The notes: a model not told the origin generated them from the sequence alone. Counted from the first letter of the stretch, positions 33,277 through 42,482 are shown. The stretch: 64,000 bases of DNA from Bacteroidales bacterium M3 (GCA_001689445.1 LUJN01000004.1:16941-80940); one strand, 5' to 3'. A program made the numbers and translations.

Positions 33277-34440
33277 TCAATATCGTAGGTCGTGGAACGG
33301 TTTTACGGTTATCCCCTCAAGCGGCGTGCCGGTTATCGCCTCCACCATTAGGCTGAGGGTGTCGGGACGGTAATACGGGTTGTCGGCGTGCCGTGCCGTC
33401 TCCCTCATCTCGGGTGACAACACAGTCTCAAGCCCATGGGCTATCTCCTCGGCCGATACGCCGCAGTGTATCACCGACTTGGCGGCGAGCCGTCCCTGCT
33501 GCCTTATCCCTATGTCGAGGGTCGGAATGCCGGCCGACGGCACTTCGACAATGCCGCTCGACGAGTTTCCCGCCACAGCCGCGACACAGTGCAGGGCCGA
33601 CAGGTAGCGTCTCATCCCGAGCGACGGGAACACTGCCGCCCTGTCGGGATGCATCGCGACATACTCTTTCAGCAACGTTATTATCTCGCGCCCGTGGGTG
33701 TCGTTGTTGGGATAGGTGAATATCGTCTTGTAGTCGGGATAGCGGTCGAGTGCTGCGAGCAGGTTGCGGCACTGCTCTGCCGGCGTGCCGCTGTCGAGTG
33801 TCGCCGGATGGAATGTCACGAGCAGTGATTTCTCGGGTATGGAGGTCGACAGTGACGCCTCCAGCTCCTCGCGGCTCATCAGCGGTATCGACTTGATGTT
33901 GTGCAGCCCGATGGCCCCGGTGTTGATTACACGGTCGGGATTCTCCCCGAGCTGTATCACGCGGCGGCGGTATTCCTCGGTTTCCACCAGGTGTATATGG
34001 CTCATCTTGGTGATGGCGTGGCGTATGCTGTCGTCAAACGCCCCGAGGCTCACGGCCCCTCCGGCTATATGGGCCACAGGAATGCGGAATATAAGCGCGG
34101 TCGATGCCGCCACTAGCATCTCATATCGGTCGCCGAGTATCACCATCATGTCGGGCTGCAGCTCCGCAAGGGCATCTGCCATTCCCCCCATGCACGCCGA
34201 CATAGCCTTGACCGTCCCGCGCGGGCTGTCATCGGGCGCGTCCATCGGCACACGGCGGGCTATTTTCAGCCCGTCGGCCTCAATCTCGCGCCAAGTCTCG
34301 CCATACTCCTCCAGCAGGTGCATGTTGGTGGCGACAATCTGCAACTCGATGTCGTCACGCCCATTGAGCGCACGCGCCAGCGGGCTGAGAAGTCCCCAGT
34401 CGGCGCGGGTCCCGGTCACTATGCACACTTTCCTGCCCAT
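33277..34440 (-). CDS. hydrolysing UDP/GDP-sugar 2-epimerase (NeuC/LegG-like)
   Basis: 387 residues, GT-B-like fold. Conserved parts are VTGTRADWGLLSPL at the start, ILGDRYEMLVAA (near 100), HIAGG, and VAGNSSSGIVEVPSAG (near 290). It releases the nucleotide and yields the free 6-carbon sugar (ManNAc or 2,4-diacetamido-trideoxymannose) that the synthase condenses with PEP. It is separated from the synthase gene by the inserted four-helix-bundle gene. Confidence 0.88.
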   Translation of the reverse strand: MGRKVCIVTGTRADWGLLSPLARALNGRDDIELQIVATNMHLLEEYGETWREIEADGLKIARRVPMDAPDDSPRGTVKAMSACMGGMADALAELQPDMMVILGDRYEMLVAASTALIFRIPVAHIAGGAVSLGAFDDSIRHAITKMSHIHLVETEEYRRRVIQLGENPDRVINTGAIGLHNIKSIPLMSREELEASLSTSIPEKSLLVTFHPATLDSGTPAEQCRNLLAALDRYPDYKTIFTYPNNDTHGREIITLLKEYVAMHPDRAAVFPSLGMRRYLSALHCVAAVAGNSSSGIVEVPSAGIPTLDIGIRQQGRLAAKSVIHCGVSAEEIAHGLETVLSPEMRETARHADNPYYRPDTLSLMVEAITGTPLEGITVKPFHDLRY

Positions 34441-34492
34441 CCAAACTATTTTCCCGCAAATTTAACAAAATTCCTCCAAATAACAGTATTGG

Positions 34493-34548
34493 TAAAGTCG
34501 TTAAAGACTTTAAGGACATTAAGGACTTTAACGACCTTAAGTCCCTTA
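34493..34548. repeat. 9-bp-period palindromic repeat, left flank
   Basis: About six 9-bp units of the type TTAAGGACT in both orientations, so that the block is itself an imperfect palindrome. Compared with the reverse complement of the right copy (35158-35216) it is about 84% identical over 56 bp. It begins right after the stop codon of the four-helix-bundle gene. Confidence 0.8.
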
Positions 34549-35118
34549 TCGCTTCTTGTCGCCGTTATTGCCGTCTTTTCGCGATTGGACGCGTAGACGA
34601 TACATCCGCTCCGTGAAGCCTCCATTCTCCAAAAAGTCGCGGCTAAGACGCTCCAATTGCTTGAACAGCAGATAATCAGCCTGGTATAGCAATATTATCG
34701 CCATATTGGCTATAGTCTCCGGCGGACGGCTTTGAATCAAGTCCCTGAAGTAGGCGGCATCGTTGTGCGTTGTCCCTAATTCCCGCATCTTCTCAAATTG
34801 TGGGGACCCTTTCGGCCATTTGTAATGGCCTCTGGTGATGAGATAATCCTCATAGTCGGCCAACAACTCTTTGAGGCTTGCCTTTGCCACGTTTATAAGT
34901 TTTATCTCGGTCTTGGCCGAAGTGGCCGATGCCGCGCACCCCTCTATGATATTTTGCTTGCCCGACCGTGCTGCCTGTATCATCTGATCAACAGTACGGT
35001 CACCTTTGGAGAGGAAATTCGAGCAAAAGTAATAGGTGATTTGGTAGATGGTATCGGCTTTCTGATAGCTCAGGAGCTTCTTGTAATCGCCGTTGCGGGA
35101 GAGGAGAGAGTCACTCAT
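34546..35118 (-). CDS. four-helix-bundle protein (23S rRNA intervening-sequence / Avd-like family)
   Basis: 190 residues. The core from about 15 to 135 is helical and matches the S23/IVS-type four-helix bundle: RTVDQMIQAARSGKQNIIEGCAA, then EIKLINVAKASLKELLADYEDYL. The C-terminal ~55 residues are a further helical and basic part. Family members occur in 23S rRNA intervening sequences and as Avd partners of diversity-generating reverse transcriptases. No RT or rRNA is present here. The gene is bounded on both sides by 9-bp-period palindromes and splits the synthase and epimerase genes of the nonulosonate operon, so it looks like an inserted unit. Function unknown. Confidence 0.85.
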   Translation of the reverse strand: MSDSLLSRNGDYKKLLSYQKADTIYQITYYFCSNFLSKGDRTVDQMIQAARSGKQNIIEGCAASATSAKTEIKLINVAKASLKELLADYEDYLITRGHYKWPKGSPQFEKMRELGTTHNDAAYFRDLIQSRPPETIANMAIILLYQADYLLFKQLERLSRDFLENGGFTERMYRLRVQSRKDGNNGDKKR

Positions 35119-35157
35119 GATGTTGTTGGATTGGTTGATGATTTATTGTTAATAATA

Positions 35158-35216
35158 TCTAAGGTCTTTAAGGTCGTTAAGGACTTTAAGGACCTTAAAG
35201 ACTTTAACGACTTTAT
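35158..35216. repeat. 9-bp-period palindromic repeat, right flank
   Basis: A second copy of the TTAAGGACT-type array. It ends directly at the stop codon of the synthase gene (35216-35218). Confidence 0.8.
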
Positions 35217-36223
35217 TAGAGGACAATCAGGCTGTCATACGGGAAGTCGCGCGTAGCCCGCGTGCCCACGACGCTGTCCCACATCATCGGCGAGATGCCG
35301 TTGCCGGGGCGTTTGACGGTGATATTCTCCTCCGTCAGCAGCTCCCCCCGGCGGATGTCGCGGGCGGCCACTATGCTCTTGCGCGCCACCTCGATATTGG
35401 GGCGTTCCGACGGGCTGACATGCTTCTCCGCCGAGCCGAGTGCCTGCTCCACGTTGCGTATCGCCGCCACCATCGCCGCCAGTTCGGCCGGCTCAAGCGA
35501 TGCCTTGTGGTCGGGACCCTCCATATTCTTGTCGAGGGTGAAATGCTTCTCTATCACCGTCGCGCCGAGCGCAGTGGCGGCTATCGGCACCTCTATGCCT
35601 ACAGTGTGGTCGCTGTAGCCCACGCCCCCGCAGCCAAGCCTCTCCAATGCCGACATTGCCCGCAGGTTGACGTCGCGCATCGGGGTGGGATATTGGGTGT
35701 TGCAGTGGAGCAGCGTGATGTCGCGGCGCGGTATTCCCCCCGCTTCGAGCACGCACACCGCCGCCTCCACCTCGTCAAGCTCGCACATTCCTGTCGACAG
35801 TATGACCCGCCCCCCTTTGGAGGCTATCTTGCGCAGGTATGGGAGGTTGGTTATCTCACCTGACGGTATCTTCCAGTAGTCCATTCCAAGCCCGGCGAGA
35901 GTGTCGATCGACACAAGGTCAAACGGCGTGCTCATGAACCCTATCCCCACTTCGCGGCAAAGCGCGGCAAGTCCCTCGTAGTCCGACAGCGGCAGATGTA
36001 TCGCCCGGCACATGTCGAGCTGGCTCTCCTCCGCTCCGGTAGTCTCCTTTTGGTACTCGGCCTTGGGGGCTATCGTGGAGATGACAAGCTCGGGCACGGC
36101 GGTCTGGAACTTAACATAGTCTGCTCCCGCCTCCTTGGCGGCATACACCATCTGGCGCGCCAAGTCGAGACGCCCGTTGTGGTTGACGCCTGCCTCGGCA
36201 ATGATTATGACTCTCTTATCCAT
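35216..36223 (-). CDS. nonulosonate synthase (NeuB/LegI-like)
   Basis: 335 residues from the ATG at 36223, which overlaps the upstream ATP-grasp gene by 8 bp. The TIM-barrel synthase starts IIIAEAGVNHNGRLDLA and carries YSDHTVGIEVPIAA and EKHFTLDKNMEGPDHKASLEP. A C-terminal SAF (antifreeze-like) domain follows (about 275-335, RKSIVAARDIRRGELLTEENI). It condenses PEP with ManNAc or its 2,4-diacetamido relative. Legionaminate is favoured by its neighbours. Confidence 0.92.
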   Translation of the reverse strand: MDKRVIIIAEAGVNHNGRLDLARQMVYAAKEAGADYVKFQTAVPELVISTIAPKAEYQKETTGAEESQLDMCRAIHLPLSDYEGLAALCREVGIGFMSTPFDLVSIDTLAGLGMDYWKIPSGEITNLPYLRKIASKGGRVILSTGMCELDEVEAAVCVLEAGGIPRRDITLLHCNTQYPTPMRDVNLRAMSALERLGCGGVGYSDHTVGIEVPIAATALGATVIEKHFTLDKNMEGPDHKASLEPAELAAMVAAIRNVEQALGSAEKHVSPSERPNIEVARKSIVAARDIRRGELLTEENITVKRPGNGISPMMWDSVVGTRATRDFPYDSLIVL

Positions 36224-37193
36224 TTTTTTCGGTATCGTTTTCGGGATAAAACACCACTTCCTGCTGGTAGCGCACGATTTCAGTCCCCGCACGCCATGCC
36301 GTGCAAGGGTCAAGGGGCAGTCCCAATGCCGACCGCAGGATGTAGGACGGTATGTCGGCACCGGCATGGACGGCACACACTGCCCCACCGCCGAGACGCG
36401 GGTTTATCTCCATCAGCAGCAGCCGTCCCGTGTCGAGGTCCTCGATAAATTGTAGCGTCACCGCCCCGCGTAGCCCCAGACGCGATATGGTCTTGCGGGC
36501 GAGGTTTTCAAGCTCCTCGTTGCGCACGGTTATCGTGCGCGACACCTCACCGCCGATCACCTCTACGCGCAGGCGCGGCACGGCGCAGAGGATTCCGCCA
36601 CCATCGGAGATGAAGCAGTCTACGGTATATTCGCGCCGGTTGGCTATATACTCCTGTATGACATAAAGCTCCTCTCCCGACACGATATTCTTGAATTGGC
36701 GCGGCCCGGTGATTATCTCGATGCCGCGTGATGCCGAGCCAAACCGTGGCTTGGCTATCAGCGGGAACATCGGGCGTCCTTTGACATACGACTGCGGAAT
36801 AGGCAACCCGGCGTCGATAAACGCTTTCTCGGCTTTCGCCTTGTCAAACATTGTCTCTGCCATACTGCGGTCGCCGACAGGTGCCCACACCCTCCCGGGC
36901 GAGAGGTCGCGGAACTCGGCTGCGACGCCTACCGCCCCGTCGACAAACGGTATCAGTATGTCGATGTCATGCTGTGCCACAACCTCATGCAGATCCTCCA
37001 TCAACTGTGGGTCGCTCCACCGCAGCCCCTTGATGATTGTCGCTATGGCCGACACGGGTACCCGCTTGTCAAGCTCATAACTGAAGAGTTTCACCTCCTT
37101 GCCGATGCGCCGTCCGGCCTCGATTAGCATTCTGCCCATCGAAACGCGCTTGGCGCCCCCGAGCATCAGTATATTGACAGTCTCGCCGCTCAT
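36216..37193 (-). CDS. ATP-grasp enzyme of the nonulosonate cluster
   Basis: 325 residues. An N-terminal Rossmann-like part (VNILMLGGAKRVSMGRMLIEAG) is followed by an ATP-grasp fold (PLIAKPRFGSASRGIEII, EELYVIQEYI, LLMEINPRLGGG). ATP-grasp enzymes join a carboxylate to an amine. In this setting it may add an amino-acyl or other group to the sugar. No substrate can be read from sequence. It overlaps legB-like by 4 bp and the synthase by 8 bp, so it is a full member of the operon. Confidence 0.82.
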   Translation of the reverse strand: MSGETVNILMLGGAKRVSMGRMLIEAGRRIGKEVKLFSYELDKRVPVSAIATIIKGLRWSDPQLMEDLHEVVAQHDIDILIPFVDGAVGVAAEFRDLSPGRVWAPVGDRSMAETMFDKAKAEKAFIDAGLPIPQSYVKGRPMFPLIAKPRFGSASRGIEIITGPRQFKNIVSGEELYVIQEYIANRREYTVDCFISDGGGILCAVPRLRVEVIGGEVSRTITVRNEELENLARKTISRLGLRGAVTLQFIEDLDTGRLLLMEINPRLGGGAVCAVHAGADIPSYILRSALGLPLDPCTAWRAGTEIVRYQQEVVFYPENDTEKNG

Positions 37194-38170
37194 CGGTTGT
37201 ATATATCTGATTTATACTTCGACAGGTTATCCTTGTCGCAGAACCAGTCGATTGTCTCCTTCAATCCCTCCTCCAGCGTGTAGCGGGGACGCCAGTCGGT
37301 GAGGGTGGTTATCTTGGTGTTGTCGCCGCACAGCCTGAACACCTCGCTCTTGGCGGGGCGTATCCGCTCGGCATCGCGCACCCAGTTGACATCCGCGCCC
37401 ATCAGCCGCGCTATCGTCCGCAGTGTCTCCTCCATCGACACCTCCGTGCCGGTCGCTATGTTTATCTCCTCCCCTTCGATGCCTGGGGCGGTGGCGAGGG
37501 CCAGGAATCCGCGGCAGGTGTCCTTGACATAGTTGAAGTCGCGGGTGGGCGACAGGTCGCCCACCTTTATCTCCCGCGCGCCGTTGGCTATCTGGGTGAT
37601 TATCGTGGGGATGATGGCACGTGCGCTCTGCCTCGACCCGTAAGTGTTGAACGGGCGCGCGATGACTACCGGCAGCGAGAACGCATTGTAGAAGCTCTTG
37701 GCGATGGCGTCGGCACCGATTTTTGTCGCCGAGTAGGGCGACTGCGGCTGTCTCGGGTGCTTCTCGTCGATGGGCACATACTGCGCCGTGCCGTAGACCT
37801 CGCTTGTCGAGGTCACCACCACGCGCTCCACGCCGCAGTCGGCAGCTGCCTGACATATGTTGAGCGTCCCCTTGATGTTGGTGTCCACATAGCTCTCGGG
37901 GGCCACGTAGCTGTAGGGGATGGCGATGAGTGCGGCGAGGTGGAGCACGATGTCACACCCCTTGGTGATGTGGCGGCAGAAGGCGGCGTCGCGCACGTCG
38001 CCGTTGACGACCTCCAGCCCGGGATGTTTCATCCCTTCGAGCCAACCCCAGTAGTTGAATGAGTTGTAGACGCTCAGTGCCCTCACTTGGTATCCCTCGG
38101 CGAGGAGCAGTTCCACAAGGTGGGAGCCTATAAATCCGTCAGCTCCCGTGACGAGTACTTTTTTTGACAT
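37190..38170 (-). CDS. nucleotide-sugar 4,6-dehydratase (LegB-like)
   Basis: 326 residues of extended SDR. VTGADGFIGSHLVELLL at the N-terminus, VVTSTSEVYGTAQYVPIDE in the middle and the catalytic YSATKIGAD (Tyr-x3-Lys). It resembles LegB, which dehydrates GDP- or UDP-GlcNAc as the first committed step of legionaminic acid. It is first in the sugar part of the operon. The aminotransferase (LegC) and N-acetyltransferase (LegH) normally needed next are absent from the window. Confidence 0.85.
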   Translation of the reverse strand: MSKKVLVTGADGFIGSHLVELLLAEGYQVRALSVYNSFNYWGWLEGMKHPGLEVVNGDVRDAAFCRHITKGCDIVLHLAALIAIPYSYVAPESYVDTNIKGTLNICQAAADCGVERVVVTSTSEVYGTAQYVPIDEKHPRQPQSPYSATKIGADAIAKSFYNAFSLPVVIARPFNTYGSRQSARAIIPTIITQIANGAREIKVGDLSPTRDFNYVKDTCRGFLALATAPGIEGEEINIATGTEVSMEETLRTIARLMGADVNWVRDAERIRPAKSEVFRLCGDNTKITTLTDWRPRYTLEEGLKETIDWFCDKDNLSKYKSDIYNR

Positions 38171-38183
38171 ATACTTATGCGGG

Positions 38184-38648
38184 TCAGCCCCATTTTTTTA
38201 GTGAATATCTGTACACCTTGCCATCCTCGGCGGTGTACGATAGCTTTATCTCGCTGCCCGACAGCTTGATGATGTCGAGCTTTGACACCCCTCCGGGCAG
38301 GTGCGTGGCAGGGTAGGGGGTATATTTCCCCGACCCTTCGGCCGCGCTGTCGTCGTGGTGGGTGAAGTTGAGTGTCAGCGTGTTGCCATCTTGCGACCAT
38401 GTGCCCCACCGCTGTCCGTAGTTGCTCACGTCGGCGGTCACGGGGTCGACCTGTATCATCTCTATCACCGATGTCTGGAACGCCCAGAAGATGTTCTCCT
38501 TGTAGGCTGCGTCGGGAGTGCCGTCAATCTCTATGGCGGTCAGTTTCCACTCGCCGAACCATGGCCCTATGTCGCCGTTGTTGTGGGTGCATGACCCTGC
38601 TATCGCCGTCAGGGCGAGTATCGCGATTATATGTAATGCCTTTCTCAT
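38184..38648 (-). CDS. lipocalin-like lipoprotein (DUF4847-type)
   Basis: 154 residues. Lipobox IAGSCTHNN, then a small beta-barrel pattern (FGEWKLTAIEIDG, RWGTWSQDGNTLTLNF, KLDIIKLSGSEIKLSYTAEDGKVYRYSLKKW), as in many Bacteroidetes lipocalin-like proteins. Its ATG overlaps the Wzi-like stop (ATGA) and it ends 13 bp before the LegB-like start, so it links the two. Its function is unknown. Confidence 0.75.
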   Translation of the reverse strand: MRKALHIIAILALTAIAGSCTHNNGDIGPWFGEWKLTAIEIDGTPDAAYKENIFWAFQTSVIEMIQVDPVTADVSNYGQRWGTWSQDGNTLTLNFTHHDDSAAEGSGKYTPYPATHLPGGVSKLDIIKLSGSEIKLSYTAEDGKVYRYSLKKWG

Positions 38649-40192
38649 TTCTTCCCTATGTTAAAGATTCCGCTGTATGATACGCTCACGAGTGCGCCGA
38701 AGTTGTCGCCATACATCTTTCCCGCGTCCCATGCCACCTGTGCTTTCAGCCGCAGCCCTTTGACGCTCGGCACGCGGTAGTCACACTCGGCCAGCATCGA
38801 CGTGTCCTCCCATGGGTGGAGCAGGGGCTGTGTCCCTGTGCCCCAGCCCTTGCGGTATGACAGGAGCACGCGGTAGTCCACCGTGTCGCTTATGTTCCCT
38901 TCCACGCCGAGGTGGAAGCCCCGCACGCGGTTACACAGGTACATCATCTGCCCCCCCTGGTTGTAGAGCGGGGAGCGCAGGAACGGCGACCCTATCGACA
39001 TCCCGTAGTGGCTGTATCCGGCATACATGAAGTTGTTGTAGTAGTTGTCAAATCCCGTTGCCTGGCTCGTGATGGTCGTCCCCTTGTTGTCCTCGGGGTC
39101 CCAGTGCATCGGCCCTGACTGGTTGGTGAAGTCGAGATATTCCACCACCGCGCCTGACACGATGCCGCGCCCGGCCTTGCGGTAGGATATGCCCCACAGC
39201 CCGTCAAGCCCGTTGAGCTTGCCGATGCCCGAGCCGTCCTCCCACAGCCATTCGAAATAGCCCGCTAACTCGTCGCCGTTCTTCAGCCGGTAGCGTGCCT
39301 TCAGGTCCCACGACCCTACATGGTTACCTTTCCAGTAGTCCTCGCCTCCGCGTGGGATGAGCATGTCCAGGAAGTCGCCGACTTTCAGCTTGGAATCTCT
39401 CGTGCCCATATACTTGCCTTGGACGTATGACATGCGCTTGCCCGAGAATTGCGCAGCCGCCTGCATACCTAACGTCACCGACAGTGGTTCCGACGGCTTG
39501 GTGCGGAAGTAGCAGCGCTTGTAGTTGTACCACCACCCCGTCGTGTAGTGCCCGTTGTAGAAGTTGAACCGGTCGTGCTGCCAGTCGCCGTCGGTCGAAC
39601 GGTAATAGCCTATCTCCCCCTGTATCTGCACCCATCCGTTAGTGAATGGGATATTCTGGAAGTCGATAAACCCTATACTCCCTCCCGGCATGGGGCGCGA
39701 GTTGCCGCTCTCGGTGACGTCGCCGCTCGACAGTCGGTTGTCGACGATGGTCGATTGGTACTCCTTCATCCCGAGCGTCAGGAACACGCCGCGAAATTTC
39801 ACCTCGCCATAGAGCTGCTGTATCCAGAACGCCGGAGGCCCTTGCTTGTGGCTTCCCCAGGTTCCTTGTCCCGCTTGGCCTCCGGGGGTGGGATAAAACC
39901 GCTCATACGTCGTCTTCGACGAATAGCCCCCGATGAGGTCTACGCCAAATCCGTAGCTGAACCGTGTCTCCTTCGACATCGGTCGCCACGCCTTGGCCCT
40001 CAACAGCGCGTCAAAGGGCTGCGTGAGCACCCCGTGGGTGTTCGACGCCATGTAGTAGGGCGCGAAGTCCCCGCTCCCGGCATTGGCCGTCAGCGAGGCT
40101 TCATAGTTTATCGGGTAGGCCGCCGCCATCTCCAGCGTCGCCGAGATGCCGATTGCCGCCAACAGGGATAGTCGCATGTCTCTCAATTTCAT
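38645..40192 (-). CDS. capsule assembly protein, Wzi family
   Basis: 515 residues. Signal peptide ending MAAA, then a long outer-membrane barrel rich in aromatic residues (GDFAPYYMASNTHGVLTQP, FFRTKP-like strands, GIGKLNGLDGLWGISYRK). The pattern matches the Wzi-type capsule attachment barrels common in Bacteroidales. Its position at the head of the nonulosonate operon suggests that the acidic sugar ends up in a capsule or surface glycan. Confidence 0.78.
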   Translation of the reverse strand: MKLRDMRLSLLAAIGISATLEMAAAYPINYEASLTANAGSGDFAPYYMASNTHGVLTQPFDALLRAKAWRPMSKETRFSYGFGVDLIGGYSSKTTYERFYPTPGGQAGQGTWGSHKQGPPAFWIQQLYGEVKFRGVFLTLGMKEYQSTIVDNRLSSGDVTESGNSRPMPGGSIGFIDFQNIPFTNGWVQIQGEIGYYRSTDGDWQHDRFNFYNGHYTTGWWYNYKRCYFRTKPSEPLSVTLGMQAAAQFSGKRMSYVQGKYMGTRDSKLKVGDFLDMLIPRGGEDYWKGNHVGSWDLKARYRLKNGDELAGYFEWLWEDGSGIGKLNGLDGLWGISYRKAGRGIVSGAVVEYLDFTNQSGPMHWDPEDNKGTTITSQATGFDNYYNNFMYAGYSHYGMSIGSPFLRSPLYNQGGQMMYLCNRVRGFHLGVEGNISDTVDYRVLLSYRKGWGTGTQPLLHPWEDTSMLAECDYRVPSVKGLRLKAQVAWDAGKMYGDNFGALVSVSYSGIFNIGKK

Positions 40193-40221
40193 ATTAATAG
40201 TACAAATATAATGTTTTTATT

Positions 40222-40300
40222 AGTAGGGTCGCGACCTGTCGCGACCGCGACAACGCAATGCCCGAAACCATCGCGACCGCGATAATGCGTGGTCGCGATG
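40222..40300. repeat. degenerate GTAGGG hairpin element
   Basis: One arm AGTAGGGTCGCGACC...GTCGCGACC (40222-40246) is clear. The second arm is eroded into several TCGCGACC/GGTCGCGA words up to 40300. It is probably a decayed member of the paired-hairpin family. Confidence 0.5.
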
Positions 40301-40305
40301 TCGTC

Positions 40306-41943
40306 TCACGGCTCCCGCCAGTCGCCGTTGGCCTTGATAAGCTCGATGAGCTTCCCTATCGCCTCCGACGCGGGGACGTTCTTCTCCACACACTCCTTCC
40401 CCTTGTAAAGGCTCACCTTGCCCGCTGCCGCGCCTACGTAGCCGTAGTCGGCATCGGCCATCTCGCCGGGACCGTTCACGATGCACCCCATCACGCCTAT
40501 CTTCAGCCCGCGCAGGTGGGATGTCGCGGCCTTGATGTCGCGCACCGCCGTCTGTAGGTCAAACAGCGTGCGTCCGCAGCTCGGGCACGAGATATATTCC
40601 GTGCGCGTGATGCGCAGTCGCGCTGCCTGTAGGATGCCCAGTGACAGTCGTGCCCTCTCGCGGGGCGACATCTGCCGCGAGCGTATCCATATGCCATCGC
40701 GAAACCCGTTCATCAGCAGCGTCCCCATGTCGGCGGCCGCCTTTATCATCACCTCCTCGGCGGGGGTGTCGCCGTAGTCGATGCGCACGATGGCGGGGCG
40801 TGTGTCCCCCTCTGTCATCATCCTGTGCAGCTGTGCCTGTATGTCGCCCGTGACGTTGGGATGGGAACTCTCCACGATTACTACGCCGTCGGGTAGCTTT
40901 CCCTCCTCAAAATCGGGGATACATCCCTCGTCATACTCTGCCGACGAGCCATCCACCACCACTACGGGCAGATTCTCCCCGCCGACATTCTCCACTGCTA
41001 TGGAGTGTCGCCGCGCGGGGGTTATAGGGTCATATCCCGGGGCTGTCTCCCCCTCGATGGCGGGTGCGTCGGCGCGTGTCGCGATATAGTCGGCGAGTGT
41101 TGCCGCCACGGGCACTTCACGCTCCGGCTCCTCGCTCAGCGACACGCGTATGGTGTCGCCTACACCCTCGGCGAGCAGTGCGCCGATGCCGACCGCCGAC
41201 TTCACGCGCCCGTCCTCGCCGTCGCCGGCCTCGGTGACGCCCAGGTGCAGCGGGAAGTCCATTCCCTCTGCCTCCATCGCCCTGACGAGACGTCTCACTG
41301 TTTCTACCATGATGACAGTGTTGGAGGCTTTTATCGAGATGATGACATCCATGAATCCGTGAGCCACGCACACGCGCAGGAACTCCATCGCGCTCTCCAC
41401 CATCCCCGCCGGCGTGTCGCCGTAGCGGCTCATGATGCGGTCGCTCAGCGACCCGTGGTTCACGCCGATGCGTATCGCCGTGCCGTGCTGGCGGCACAGG
41501 TCGAGAAACGGCACGAGCGTTTCCTCGATTTTCTTTATCTCGGCGGCATACTCCTCGTCGGTGTAGCTCAACGCGCGGAATGTGCGTCCGGGGTCAACGA
41601 AGTTGCCGGGGTTGATGCGCACTTTCTCCACCCTCTCGGCGGCGGCAAACGCCGCGCGGGGGTTGAAGTGTATGTCGGCCACGAGCGGCACGGTGTACCC
41701 CTCGCTCCGCAGTCGCTCGCGGATGACGCCGAGGTTCTCGGCCTCGCGCACTCCCTGTGCGGTGAGACGCACATAAGACGCGCCGGCGTCGGCGATGCGC
41801 TTGCACTGTTCCACCGACCCCTCTGTGTCGAGGGTAGAGGTCGAGGTCATCGACTGTAGCCGTATGGGGTTGTTCCCCCCTAAGGGGACGCCTCCGATGT
41901 TGACCTCGCGCGAGGAGCGGCGGCGGTAGTCAAATGCTCCCAT
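40306..41943 (-). CDS. ispG: 4-hydroxy-3-methylbut-2-enyl diphosphate synthase (flavodoxin/ferredoxin)
   Basis: 545 residues, the long form with an insert domain between the TIM barrel and the Fe-S domain, as in Bacteroidetes and plants. The [4Fe-4S] cysteines lie in YISCPSCGRTLFDLQ and GVMGCIVNGPGEMADADYGYVG. It carries out the penultimate step of the MEP isoprenoid pathway. Its ATG overlaps the purE stop by one base. Confidence 0.95.
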   Translation of the reverse strand: MGAFDYRRRSSREVNIGGVPLGGNNPIRLQSMTSTSTLDTEGSVEQCKRIADAGASYVRLTAQGVREAENLGVIRERLRSEGYTVPLVADIHFNPRAAFAAAERVEKVRINPGNFVDPGRTFRALSYTDEEYAAEIKKIEETLVPFLDLCRQHGTAIRIGVNHGSLSDRIMSRYGDTPAGMVESAMEFLRVCVAHGFMDVIISIKASNTVIMVETVRRLVRAMEAEGMDFPLHLGVTEAGDGEDGRVKSAVGIGALLAEGVGDTIRVSLSEEPEREVPVAATLADYIATRADAPAIEGETAPGYDPITPARRHSIAVENVGGENLPVVVVDGSSAEYDEGCIPDFEEGKLPDGVVIVESSHPNVTGDIQAQLHRMMTEGDTRPAIVRIDYGDTPAEEVMIKAAADMGTLLMNGFRDGIWIRSRQMSPRERARLSLGILQAARLRITRTEYISCPSCGRTLFDLQTAVRDIKAATSHLRGLKIGVMGCIVNGPGEMADADYGYVGAAAGKVSLYKGKECVEKNVPASEAIGKLIELIKANGDWREP

Positions 41944-42449
41944 CAGTTGGTCTTGAACTTGTATTTTACCTCTTTGAGGTCGTTGTTGGCTTTGACTATC
42001 TTTTGTGACAGCCCGCTTTTGTAGGCGGCGAGCTTTTCGGCTATTCCCTTGTCGGTCAGCGCGAGTGTCTGCACGGCAAGGATGGCGGCGTTCAGTCCGC
42101 CGTTGATGCCGACGGTGGCGACGGGTATACCCGGAGGCATCTGCACGATGGCAAGCAGTGCGTCCATGCCGTCGAGGGTCGACGCGATGGGCACGCCTAT
42201 CACCGGCAGGGTGGTCATCGACGCTATCACCCCGGGCAGCGCGGCGGCCATCCCGGCGGCGGCGATTATCACCTTGATGCCGCGCCCCTCGGCGTTGGTG
42301 GCAAACTCCTCCACCTCGCGCGGTGTGCGGTGGGCCGAAAGGGCGTTCATCTCAAACGGTATCTCGAAGTCGTCAAGCAGCTTGGCTGCCTTCTCGAGGA
42401 TGGGCAGGTCTGATGTGCTGCCCATGATTATGCTTACAAGCGGTGTCAT
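41943..42449 (-). CDS. purE: N5-carboxyaminoimidazole ribonucleotide mutase
   Basis: 168 residues. Motifs IIMGSTSDLPILEKA, LSAHRTPREVEEFA (catalytic His in SAHRT) and AGMAAALPGVIASMTTLPVIGVP are all present. It converts N5-CAIR to CAIR in purine synthesis. It is in an operon with ispG. Confidence 0.96.
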   Translation of the reverse strand: MTPLVSIIMGSTSDLPILEKAAKLLDDFEIPFEMNALSAHRTPREVEEFATNAEGRGIKVIIAAAGMAAALPGVIASMTTLPVIGVPIASTLDGMDALLAIVQMPPGIPVATVGINGGLNAAILAVQTLALTDKGIAEKLAAYKSGLSQKIVKANNDLKEVKYKFKTN

Positions 42450-42482
42450 AGCTTATCGGTTTATTGTTTGTTATGGATTTTT

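Noticed and set aside
34546..35118. Diversity-generating retroelement, because the four-helix-bundle protein is Avd-like
   Set aside because: No reverse transcriptase, template or variable repeats are present nearby.
34493..35216. Repeat arrays considered as a CRISPR
   Set aside because: Units are 9 bp, contiguous and degenerate, without spacers of constant length, and no cas gene is near.
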